A DNA stretch of 64,000 bases from Chitinophaga sp. SYP-B3965. Its GTDB lineage: Bacteria; Bacteroidota; Bacteroidia; Chitinophagales; Chitinophagaceae. Where the stretch lies: assembly GCF_009647655.1 (NCBI RefSeq), contig NZ_WJFD01000006.1:186001-250000 (forward strand), read 5' to 3'. The notes below the pieces were generated by a model. It was given only the letters and a program-made list of their open reading frames with translations, ran no database searches and was not told the DNA's origin. Within the stretch, counting starts at the first letter, position 1; the number at the start of each line of letters is the position of its first letter. Shown one piece after another: positions 16,743-24,460 of this stretch. The translations under genes were made by a program, and so were the position numbers.

Positions 16743-17914
16743 TTTTTTTTCTCGTGATTGGGAATGACATAATTCTCTACATCATCTGCTGTAATGGTTT
16801 TCCCGGAAAGGATCACCAGCCTTTCCACCACATTGCGCAGTTCCCGGATATTACCCGTCCAGTTATGCAACTGCAAAGCTTTCATCGCTTCTTTATCTGC
16901 CACTTTACGGGCCATACCATATTCCGCGCAAACAATATCCAGGAAATGATCTACCAGCAAAGGCACATCATCTTTCCTGTCGTTCAGCGCCGGTACATGG
17001 ATAAGGATCACACTGAGGCGATGGTATAAGTCTAACCGGAAATTCTTCTCTTCTACTTCTTTCAGCAGATCTTTATTGGTAGCTGCTACCACGCGTACAT
17101 CCACACTGATCTCTTTATCACCACCTACGCGGGTGATCTTACCTTCCTGCAAAGCACGTAACACTTTAGCCTGTGCGCTGAGGCTCATATCGCCTATTTC
17201 ATCCAGGAAAAGTGTGCCGCCGCTGGCCTGTTCAAACTTGCCGATGCGTTGTTTGATAGCAGAAGTAAAGGAACCTTTTTCATGGCCGAACAATTCGCTT
17301 TCTATCAGTTCACTGGGAATAGCTGCGCAGTTCACTTCCACCATCGGGCCGCTGGCGCGGTTGCTGTATTCATGGATCCAGCGGGCTACCAGCTCCTTCC
17401 CTGCCCCATTTTCCCCGGTAACGAGTACACGGGCATCTGTGGGCGCCACTTTATGAATGGTATCTTTTATTTTGATGATGGGATTGGATTCCCCGATCAT
17501 TTCAGGTGTTTTGTTCACCTTCTTGCGCAGCGTTTTGGTTTCTGCCACCAGGGTGGTTTTGTCCAGCGCATTCCGCAGGGTGATCAGCAGGCGGTTCAGA
17601 TCCGGCGGTTTGGAGATGTAATCGTACGCGCCTTTCTTTACGGCTTCCACCGCAGTATCTATATTACCGTGACCGGATACCATGATAATGGGCACATCCG
17701 GGTTGATCTCTTTTGCTTTTTCCAAAAATTCGAGGCCGTCCATCTTCGGCATTTTGATGTCGCACAACACGGCATCATATGCTTTTTCCTTGTACATTTT
17801 AAAACCCTCAGCCCCGTCCGCAGCTTCTTCGATCTTATATCCTTCGTAGGATAAGATCTCGGAGAGCGTTTTACGGATACTTTTCTCGTCGTCTATAATC
17901 AATATGTTGGCCAT
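16730..17914 (-). CDS. NtrC-family sigma-54 response regulator, frame closed before its Fis domain
   Basis: 394 residues as read. The receiver domain (1-120) has D10-E11 region acidic residues, phospho-acceptor D52 in LCDIKMPKMDG, and K102. The AAA+ domain (about 138-370) has Walker A GENGAGKE (167-174), GSFTSA (214-219) in place of the GAFTGA sigma-54 loop, and Walker B GGTLFLDEIGD (232-242). It ends in HEKKKATT where nine A's (16742-16750) put the reading into a stop. The DNA-binding Fis domain continues in the -1 frame. Without it the protein could still form ATPase rings but not bind its sites. No sensor kinase is adjacent. An exact -7 box TATTTTTG lies at 17952-17945. Confidence 0.92.
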   Translation of the reverse strand: MANILIIDDEKSIRKTLSEILSYEGYKIEEAADGAEGFKMYKEKAYDAVLCDIKMPKMDGLEFLEKAKEINPDVPIIMVSGHGNIDTAVEAVKKGAYDYISKPPDLNRLLITLRNALDKTTLVAETKTLRKKVNKTPEMIGESNPIIKIKDTIHKVAPTDARVLVTGENGAGKELVARWIHEYSNRASGPMVEVNCAAIPSELIESELFGHEKGSFTSAIKQRIGKFEQASGGTLFLDEIGDMSLSAQAKVLRALQEGKITRVGGDKEISVDVRVVAATNKDLLKEVEEKNFRLDLYHRLSVILIHVPALNDRKDDVPLLVDHFLDIVCAEYGMARKVADKEAMKALQLHNWTGNIRELRNVVERLVILSGKTITADDVENYVIPNHEKKKATT

Positions 17915-18068
17915 AGGTTGTCTAATATTTTAAACAGTCAGCGCCAAAAATAAGAAAAAGATGAAAGCCAGCTTCATCTTTCAGAATGATACAACAAAAT
18001 ACTCCCATTTAATCGCAGTAAAAGAAATAATTACATGCCTGCAGTGGTTTTAAGGCGCAGAAGTCTAC

Positions 18069-18076
18069 TAATTTTG
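18069..18076 (+). promoter_or_regulatory. -7 box upstream of cysE
   Basis: An exact TAnnTTTG match (TAATTTTG) lies 60 bases before the cysE ATG. A T-rich stretch at 18048-18051 is 17 bases upstream, a weak -33 candidate. Confidence 0.4.
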
Positions 18077-18136
18077 TGTAATTTTATCCACAGAAGGCAC
18101 GTTAGTTTTATACGTAGCAGGTAACTATTCAGCATT

Positions 18137-18937
18137 ATGAAGCAATTATTGGAGCAACTTAAAAAGCGCCACCGGGCTGCAGCTGCAGACGCATATCCCT
18201 CATCTGAGCAGGTATGGGCTTTTTGCAGGGACCTGGTGAATTGGTTATTCCCGGAACATACTGGCAGGGTGATGGATGATGTACAACTGGAACAATATGC
18301 GCTCCAGCTGGAAACGCAGCTGAAAGACCTGTTGCAGAACATGGGTTCCCGCCTGCCACAGGATGCGGCTACCACCAGCCGGCAGTTCATGGAACTGGTG
18401 CTCGGCATTTACAGTGATCTGACGAAGGATGCGGAAGCCATCCTCCAGGGAGACCCTGCAGCCACTTGTCTTTATGAGGTGATCCGCGCGTACCCGGGTT
18501 TCTATGCCATCGCCGCCTATCGTGTAGCGCATGGCCTGCATAACCTGGAAATACCTTTATTACCCAGAGTGATCACGGAATTCGCTCATGCGAAAACCGG
18601 TATAGATATTCATCCTGCCGCTGTGATAGCGCCTTATTTCTGCATTGACCATGGCAGTGGTGTGGTGATCGGTGAAACCACGGTGATAGGCCAGCATGTG
18701 AAACTCTACCAGGGCGTTACCCTCGGGGCTTTGAGTATTGACAAAACGATGGCCCAGAACAAACGCCATCCAACGATAGAGGATCATGTAGTGATCTATG
18801 CAGGCGCTACCATCCTGGGCGGAGATACCGTGATAGGACATCATAGCATTATTGGCGGGAACGTCTGGCTGATCAAATCAACAGATCCCTATTCCCGGAT
18901 ATATTATAAAGCAGACGGCAGTATTAAAGTAGTTTAA
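18137..18937 (+). CDS. cysE: Serine O-acetyltransferase
   Basis: 266 residues. A helical N-terminal region (about 1-140) precedes a left-handed beta-helix of hexapeptide repeats. GIDIHPAAVIAPYFCIDHGSG and GETTVIGQHVKLYQGVTLGAL are the family signature, including the catalytic H and D region. It acetylates serine with acetyl-CoA to give O-acetylserine, the first step of cysteine synthesis. The next gene, cysM, starts one base after its stop, so the two enzymes of the pathway are in one operon. The longer N-terminal domain resembles the EpsC/SAT type found in Bacteroidota. Confidence 0.95.
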   Translation: MKQLLEQLKKRHRAAAADAYPSSEQVWAFCRDLVNWLFPEHTGRVMDDVQLEQYALQLETQLKDLLQNMGSRLPQDAATTSRQFMELVLGIYSDLTKDAEAILQGDPAATCLYEVIRAYPGFYAIAAYRVAHGLHNLEIPLLPRVITEFAHAKTGIDIHPAAVIAPYFCIDHGSGVVIGETTVIGQHVKLYQGVTLGALSIDKTMAQNKRHPTIEDHVVIYAGATILGGDTVIGHHSIIGGNVWLIKSTDPYSRIYYKADGSIKVV

Positions 18938-18938
18938 C

Positions 18939-19823
18939 ATGACGAGATCAGTATTGGATTTAGTAGGCAACACCCCTATGGTGGCCTTGCAACGCATTCC
19001 TGAAAACCCGAACGTAACGATCTACGCTAAATTAGAAGGTAATAACCCCGGCGGCAGTGTAAAAGACAGGGCCGCATATGGTATGATCAAAGGTGCGCTG
19101 GACCGTGGGGAAATAAAGCCGGGCATTAAACTGATAGAAGCTACCAGCGGGAACACAGGCATAGCGTTGGCTATGATAGCCAGTCTTTTTAGCGTACCCA
19201 TTGAACTGGTGATGCCGGAAGATGCTACACGGGAAAGGGTGTTATCCATGGAGGCCTTCGGCGCCAAAGTGATCCTCACCCCCAAAGAGCAAAGCATGGA
19301 AGGCGCCATCGATTATGCGCATGCACAAGTAGCCAAAGGTGGTTACCACATGCTGAACCAGTTTGCCAATCCAGACAACTACGGCATGCATTACCGTACC
19401 ACAGGGCCTGAGATCTGGCGGGATACAGAAGGCAAGGTTACCCACTTTGTTTCTGCCATGGGTACCACGGGTACGATCATGGGCGTGAGCCGCTTCTTAA
19501 AGGAACAGAATAACAACGTACAGATAGTGGGCTGCCAGCCTACGGAGGGTTCCAAAATACCAGGGATCCGCAAATGGCCGGAGGAATACCTACCCAGGAT
19601 CTTCGAAAGGCAACGCATAGACAGAACGATGGATATTGCGGAAGAAGAAGCCCGGATCATGACGAACCGGCTGGCCCGCGAAGAAGCGGTTTTCTGTGGC
19701 ATGAGCAGCGGAGGAGCTGTTGCGGCAGCGGTAAGGTTAGCGAAGGAGCTGGAAAGCGGGGTGATCGTTTGCATCATCTGCGACCGGGGAGACCGGTATC
19801 TGAGTTCTGACCTGTTCGGTTGA
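18939..19823 (+). CDS. cysM: Cysteine synthase B (O-acetylserine sulfhydrylase)
   Basis: 294 residues, a PLP fold-type II enzyme. The PLP lysine is in NPGGSVKDRAAYG, the substrate loop is EATSGNTGIAL, and the phosphate-binding loop is GTTGTIMGVSRFLKE. The short C-terminus and CSSG-like CGMSSGGAVAAA fit the CysM rather than the CysK type. It makes cysteine from O-acetylserine (or related substrates) and sulfide or thiosulfate. It follows cysE by one base and is closed by a strong terminator. Confidence 0.95.
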   Translation: MTRSVLDLVGNTPMVALQRIPENPNVTIYAKLEGNNPGGSVKDRAAYGMIKGALDRGEIKPGIKLIEATSGNTGIALAMIASLFSVPIELVMPEDATRERVLSMEAFGAKVILTPKEQSMEGAIDYAHAQVAKGGYHMLNQFANPDNYGMHYRTTGPEIWRDTEGKVTHFVSAMGTTGTIMGVSRFLKEQNNNVQIVGCQPTEGSKIPGIRKWPEEYLPRIFERQRIDRTMDIAEEEARIMTNRLAREEAVFCGMSSGGAVAAAVRLAKELESGVIVCIICDRGDRYLSSDLFG

Positions 19824-19854
19824 GATTAACCATTTAACTTCCTTATACATAGCA

Positions 19855-19882
19855 AAGGCTGCCTTCGGGCGGCCTTTTTTGT
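19855..19882 (+). terminator. Intrinsic terminator of cysE-cysM
   Basis: AAGGCTGCC (19855-19863), a TTCG tetraloop, GGCGGCCTT (19868-19876), then a T-run. Confidence 0.93.
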
Positions 19883-19907
19883 GTTCCTCAGTGTCCATTT
19901 CGGGGAG

Positions 19908-19983
19908 ATAAGCCGTATATAAGCCGTATATAACCCGTATATAAGTCGTAGATAAGCCGTCCCTTATAGAGACGGCTTATCTA
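19908..19983. repeat. 11-bp tandem repeat leading into a 13-bp inverted repeat
   Basis: Five consecutive 11-base units of the form ATAAGCCGTAT run from 19908 to 19962, with variants ATAACCCGTAT, ATAAGTCGTAG and ATAAGCCGTCC. The last unit forms the left arm of a perfect 13-bp inverted repeat: TAGATAAGCCGTC (19949-19961) with 19971-19983. Two further GGCTTAT copies follow at about 19985 and 20007. The element sits between two terminators in the cysM-pdhB convergent gap and belongs to no gene. Confidence 0.85.
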
Positions 19984-20037
19984 TGGCTTATGTATAACTA
20001 AAATAAGGCTTATCCTGCTTTAGGCTAAGCACAAAAA

Positions 20038-20069
20038 AGGCGTACCGGTTGACGGTACGCCTTTTTTTA
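20038..20069. terminator. Intrinsic terminator before the pdhB 3' end
   Basis: AGGCGTACCG (20038-20047) pairs with CGGTACGCCT (20053-20062). An A-run lies on the left and a T-run on the right, so it can act in both directions, including for pdhB on the minus strand. Confidence 0.9.
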
Positions 20070-20085
20070 TATGGTATAAACCAGC

Positions 20086-21069
20086 TTATTTCTTCATGTA
20101 CATCACTTCCTTCACCAGTTTCACTGTTCTTTCCACATCAGGGAGGTACAGTTTCACCAGGTTAGGTGCGTAGTGCATAGGGGCATCTACGGCAGTGATC
20201 CTGCGGATAGGTGCATCCAGGTAGTCAAATCCTTCTTTCTGGATACGGTAAGAGATCTCTGAAGAGATGCTGGCGAATGGCCATTGCTCTTCCACGATCA
20301 CCAAACGGTTGGTTTTCTTAACGGATTCCAGGATGGTGAACCAGTCCAGCGGGCGGATGGTACGAAGGTCGATCACCTCCGCTTCAATGCCTTCTTTAGC
20401 CAGTTCTTCCGCAGCACCGAGTGCTACTTTCATCATTTTATTGAAGGAAACGATGGTAACATCTTTACCAGCGCGTTTGATATCAGCTTTACCGATAGGG
20501 ATGATGTATTCCTCTTCAGGTACATCGCCCAGCTCACCGTACATCTGCTCACTTTCCATGAAAACAACCGGATCATCGTCGCGGATAGCGGCTTTGAGGA
20601 GACCTTTTGCATCGTATGGGTTAGATACGGATATTACTTTAAGGCCGGGAATGTTTGCATAATAGCTTTCAAAGGCTGTGGAGTGTTGTGCACCCAGCTG
20701 TCCTGCAGAACCACCGGGTCCGCGGAAAACGATAGGGCAACCCACCTGGCCACCGCTCATGGCGAGCATTTTGGAAGCGGTATTGAGGATCTGATCCAGC
20801 GCCAGTACGGCAAAGTTCCAGGTCATGAATTCCAATACGGGGCGGAGACCGTTTTGAGCAGCACCTACACCAATGGCTGTGAAACCGAGTTCGGCAATAG
20901 GCGTATCAATTACTCTACGTGCTCCGAACTCATCCAGCATTCCCTGGCTAACTTTGTAAGCTCCGTTGTATTCTGCCACTTCCTCACCCATCAGGAACAC
21001 CCGCTCATCGCGGCGCATTTCTTCCTGGAGGGCTTCTCTTAAGGCTTGTCTGAAGGCTATCTGACGCAT
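20086..21069 (-). CDS. pdhB: Pyruvate dehydrogenase E1 component, beta subunit
   Basis: 327 residues. The transketolase-like N-terminal domain (MGEEVAEYNGAYKVSQGM, DTPIAELGFTAIGVGAA, EFMTWNFAVLALDQI) and the transketolase C-terminal domain (EVIDLRTIRPLDW, VEEQWPFASISSEI) match E1-beta of 2-oxo acid dehydrogenases. It pairs with an E1-alpha subunit, not adjacent here, to decarboxylate pyruvate with thiamine diphosphate. Branched-chain or acetoin dehydrogenase E1-beta are close alternatives. The overall motif set fits Bacteroidota PdhB best. Monocistronic as seen, closed by the terminator at 20038. Confidence 0.93.
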   Translation of the reverse strand: MRQIAFRQALREALQEEMRRDERVFLMGEEVAEYNGAYKVSQGMLDEFGARRVIDTPIAELGFTAIGVGAAQNGLRPVLEFMTWNFAVLALDQILNTASKMLAMSGGQVGCPIVFRGPGGSAGQLGAQHSTAFESYYANIPGLKVISVSNPYDAKGLLKAAIRDDDPVVFMESEQMYGELGDVPEEEYIIPIGKADIKRAGKDVTIVSFNKMMKVALGAAEELAKEGIEAEVIDLRTIRPLDWFTILESVKKTNRLVIVEEQWPFASISSEISYRIQKEGFDYLDAPIRRITAVDAPMHYAPNLVKLYLPDVERTVKLVKEVMYMKK

Positions 21070-21157
21070 TTGATTCTTTAAATATGTTTAGAACATTACA
21101 CACCTTTTTGTGAAAGGCAGGGCAAAAATATTGTTTGTTTGCCAAAAAGCAAAGCAT

Positions 21158-22330
21158 TTACATTTTCTCTATCACTACCGCACTGGCGCCGCCCCCTCCG
21201 TTACAGATACCAGCCACGCCATAGCGGCCGTTCTCCTGCTGTAAAATGGAAGTTAAGGTGATCAATATCCTTGCTCCGCTGCTGCCAATTGGATGCCCTA
21301 AAGCTACCGCACCACCCCAAACATTCAAAGTTTCCGGCTTAATTCCCAGGTCGCGCTCGTTGGCGAGGGCCACGCAGGAGAATGCTTCGTTGATCTCAGA
21401 AAAGTCCATGTCCGCAATGGTGAGCCCTGCTTTAGCCAGTGCTTTGTTGATGGCTTTAACCGGAGTGGTGGTGAACCATTCGGGGGCCTGGGAGGCGTCC
21501 GCGAAGCTCACGATACGTGCCAAAGGCTTGAGACCCAGCTCTTTCAGCTTCTCCCCGCTCACTAACACTACCGCCGCGGCGCCGTCGTTGATGTTGGAGG
21601 CGTTGGCGGCTGTTACGGTACCGTCTTTCTGGAAAGTTGGCTTCAGCGTGGGGATCTTATCAAAATTTACTTTTTTCACATCTTCATCCTCGGTTACGGT
21701 GATGGTTTGCTTGCCGGTTATTTCCACAGGCACTATTTCGTTCTTGAAATATCCTTTTTCGGTGGCGGCTGCGGCTCTTTTATAACTCTGGATGGCATAG
21801 GCATCCTGGTCTTCCCGGGTGATCTTGTACTCAGCTGCGCAGATCTCCGCAGCATTGCCCATATGGAAGTCTTTATAAGGGTCCCAGAGGCCGTCCCTTA
21901 AGATACCATCTATCACAGCACCATGCCCTAAACGGTACCCGTTACGGGCTTTATCGAGATAATAAGGAATATTGCTCATGCTTTCCATGCCGCCTGCTAC
22001 CACAATGTCATTGTCTCCCAGCATAATACTTTGCGCACCCAGCATGATCGCTTTCATACCGGAAGCACATACTTTGTTCACGGTGGTACAGGGAACGGTA
22101 TTGGGGAGGCCTGCGTAAAGGCTGGCCTGGTTGGCAGGTGCCTGGCCCACATTTGCACTGATCACATTTCCCATATATACTTCCTGCACCTGTTCCGGCT
22201 TAACTTTCGCCCTTTCCAGTGCTGCCTTTATCACCGTAGCGCCCAGTGTTGTGGCGGGCAATGTTGCCAAAGCCCCGTTGAAACTGCCTATTGGCGTTCT
22301 GGCTACGGATACAATAAATACCTCTTTCAT
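21158..22330 (-). CDS. Acetyl-CoA C-acetyltransferase (thiolase)
   Basis: 390 residues from ATG 22330 (MKEVFIVSVARTPIGSF). A frame extending upstream runs back into dnaG and is spurious. The nucleophile is C88 in NKVCASGMKA. The NEAF segment and GGAVALGHPIGSSGAR (catalytic His) follow, and the second Cys is in GICNGGGGASA near the end. It condenses or cleaves acetoacetyl-CoA in fatty-acid or ketone metabolism. It has a near-perfect promoter at 22398-22367, divergent from that of dnaG. Confidence 0.96.
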   Translation of the reverse strand: MKEVFIVSVARTPIGSFNGALATLPATTLGATVIKAALERAKVKPEQVQEVYMGNVISANVGQAPANQASLYAGLPNTVPCTTVNKVCASGMKAIMLGAQSIMLGDNDIVVAGGMESMSNIPYYLDKARNGYRLGHGAVIDGILRDGLWDPYKDFHMGNAAEICAAEYKITREDQDAYAIQSYKRAAAATEKGYFKNEIVPVEITGKQTITVTEDEDVKKVNFDKIPTLKPTFQKDGTVTAANASNINDGAAAVVLVSGEKLKELGLKPLARIVSFADASQAPEWFTTTPVKAINKALAKAGLTIADMDFSEINEAFSCVALANERDLGIKPETLNVWGGAVALGHPIGSSGARILITLTSILQQENGRYGVAGICNGGGGASAVVIEKM

Positions 22331-22366
22331 TCTTTTGTTGTTTTGGTGAATCGTTTGGACAATCTC

Positions 22367-22398
22367 CAAATTTAAGGAATTGTGGAACCGGCTCCAAA
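22367..22398 (-). promoter_or_regulatory. Consensus promoter of the thiolase gene
   Basis: On the minus strand, TTTG (22398-22395), a 20-base spacer and TAAATTTG (22374-22367) match both Bacteroidota consensus boxes exactly. The predicted start is near 22361, 30 bases before the ATG. Confidence 0.75.
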
Positions 22399-22413
22399 AC
22401 CAGATTTTTGGGG

Positions 22414-22421
22414 TAAGTTTG
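22414..22421 (+). promoter_or_regulatory. -7 box of dnaG
   Basis: The exact TAnnTTTG match TAAGTTTG gives a transcript start near 22428. That is downstream of a possible GTG at 22382, so it supports the TTG start at 22445. No clear -33 box. Confidence 0.5.
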
Positions 22422-22444
22422 TATTTGCTAACTATCGAAATAAT

Positions 22445-24460
22445 TTGATCTCTCAGAATACAATACAACAGATACTCAACCGGATAGACATTGTGGAAAT
22501 CGTCGGCTCCTTCGTGCGGCTGAAGAAACGCGGTGCCAGTTACCTTGGTCTTTGCCCTTTTCACAATGAAAAGAGCCCTTCCTTTACCGTTTCCGGAAGT
22601 AAGGAGATCTATAAATGTTTCGGTTGCGGCAAAAGCGGCAATTCCATCAACTTCCTCATGGAGCACGAAAAGTACTCTTATGTGGAAGCATTACGCTGGC
22701 TGGCCGCGAAGTATAATGTAGAGATCGAAGAAAAAGAAGTTAGCCCGGAAGTAAAACTCCAGCAACAACTGGCGGACAGCCTCTTCATCATCAACAATTT
22801 CGCCCGCGACTACTTCGTGAAAACGATGTTCGAAACGGAAGAAGGACAGAATGTAGGCTTAAGTTATTTTGAAGAAAGAGGGTTTTCGGAAGAAACGGTG
22901 CGCAAGTTCCAGCTGGGTTACTGTCTTAACCAACGCGATGCCTTCGTAAAAGCGGCCCTCATGAAAGGGTACAATGCAGACTACCTGCAGAAAACAGGGC
23001 TCGTGGCCCTCCGCAATGAACAGCTGGCGGATAACTACCGCGGCAGGGTGATCTTCCCCATTCACAACCAAAGTGGTAAAGTACTCGGCTTTGGTGCACG
23101 CATCCTGGTAAAATCAGACCGCGCGCCTAAATACATCAACTCCCCGGAAAACGATATCTATGTAAAAAGTAAAGTGCTTTATGGTACTTACTTCGCAAGA
23201 CATGCCATCGATAAACTGGATGAGTGTTTCCTTGTGGAAGGATATACGGATGTTGTTTCCCTTCACCAGGCGGGTATAGAAAACGTAGTGGCTTCCAGTG
23301 GTACTTCCCTTACTACAGATCAGCTTCGACTCATTAAAAAATACACCAACAACCTCACCATCCTCTATGATGGAGATAATGCAGGTGTGAAAGCAGCCCT
23401 CCGCGGGCTGGACATGGCCATTGAAGAAGGCCTCAACGTAAAGCTTGCCCTCATCCCTGATAAAGAAGATCCGGACAGCTATGTGCGTAAAGTAGGTGCG
23501 GAAGGTTTCCGGCAGTTCATTGCAGAAAATAAACAAGACTTCATCCTCTTCAAACTACATGTTTCCTTAAAAGAAGCAGGTACTGATACTACCAAGAAAT
23601 CTCAACTGGTAAATGAGATCGCTGAAACGATCGCACGCATTGATAAGGTGGAAGATTTCACCAAACAGCAGGATTACATCCGTCAGTGCAGCCAGTTATT
23701 AAAGATAGATGAAGAGGGTATGGTGACCCTCGTCAACAAATACATCCGGGACAGGCTCACCAAACAAGCTGCCCAGCAAAACAAACAACAGCAATCTTTT
23801 CAGACGCAGGATAACGACGGGCCTTCCCTCGCGGAAATGTACCCCGAGCACTTCCAGGATGATGCGCCGACCTCTGCTGCTGAGAATCTCTTTAACCGGG
23901 ATGAAAAGCAGGAAAGAGAACTGGTGAAGATATTGCTGCGCTTCGGCGATAAACCTTATCTCACTTTGAGTGAGGAAGAAGAAGAGAATCAAAACCTGGA
24001 AGGGAAACAAACGGTGGCTGATTACATCTTCCATCTTCCTTATGATTTTGAATCACTGGCGGATAGTGAAGTGGTGAAGAAGATCCTTCGCGAATATAAA
24101 TCACAGTATGATTCGGGGTCTCCCATGGATAAAAAATGGTTCCTCTATCACCAGGATGCGGAAATTGCACAGAACGTTGCGCAGATACTGGAAGATAAGG
24201 AAGCGGATCTCAGTGCTAACTGGAAGGACCGGTTTGAGATCAAAACTATTTATGGTGATAATGCCTACCTTAAAGATACCCGTTCTACTACGGGGTATCT
24301 CATCCTTCGCAAGATCAAAAAGCTGATCGTTGAGAATCAGAATGAGATGGAGAAGTCTCAGGATATTGAGGATCAGATGGCGTGTTTGAAAATGCACCAG
24401 CATTTGAAGCAGATTGAGATTGAGACTACGCAGTTGCTGGGGATGGTGATCTTTAAGTAA
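22445..24460 (+). CDS. dnaG: DNA primase
   Basis: 671 residues if started at TTG 22445 (reads LISQNTIQQILNRIDIVEI, where family members usually begin). The frame also offers GTG 22382, which lies upstream of the -7 box. The zinc-binding domain has C37, H40, C58 and C61 (LCPFHNEKSPSF, YKCFGCGKSG). The RNA polymerase domain has YRGRVIFPIHNQSGKVLGFGAR. The TOPRIM motif is in FLVEGYTDVVSLHQ and LYDGDNAGVKA. A C-terminal region binds the helicase. It makes RNA primers for replication in the cytosol. It is divergent from the thiolase, and its last 8 bases overlap the convergent KilA-N gene. Confidence 0.96.
   Translation: MISQNTIQQILNRIDIVEIVGSFVRLKKRGASYLGLCPFHNEKSPSFTVSGSKEIYKCFGCGKSGNSINFLMEHEKYSYVEALRWLAAKYNVEIEEKEVSPEVKLQQQLADSLFIINNFARDYFVKTMFETEEGQNVGLSYFEERGFSEETVRKFQLGYCLNQRDAFVKAALMKGYNADYLQKTGLVALRNEQLADNYRGRVIFPIHNQSGKVLGFGARILVKSDRAPKYINSPENDIYVKSKVLYGTYFARHAIDKLDECFLVEGYTDVVSLHQAGIENVVASSGTSLTTDQLRLIKKYTNNLTILYDGDNAGVKAALRGLDMAIEEGLNVKLALIPDKEDPDSYVRKVGAEGFRQFIAENKQDFILFKLHVSLKEAGTDTTKKSQLVNEIAETIARIDKVEDFTKQQDYIRQCSQLLKIDEEGMVTLVNKYIRDRLTKQAAQQNKQQQSFQTQDNDGPSLAEMYPEHFQDDAPTSAAENLFNRDEKQERELVKILLRFGDKPYLTLSEEEEENQNLEGKQTVADYIFHLPYDFESLADSEVVKKILREYKSQYDSGSPMDKKWFLYHQDAEIAQNVAQILEDKEADLSANWKDRFEIKTIYGDNAYLKDTRSTTGYLILRKIKKLIVENQNEMEKSQDIEDQMACLKMHQHLKQIEIETTQLLGMVIFK

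Noticed and set aside
17249..17854. Open frame of 201 codons on the plus strand
   Set aside because: Antisense shadow of the NtrC-type regulator, which has clear receiver and AAA+ motifs.
22331..22666. N-terminal extension of the thiolase
   Set aside because: It runs antisense into dnaG. The thiolase promoter and the conserved MKEVFIVSVARTPIG start place the real ATG at 22330.
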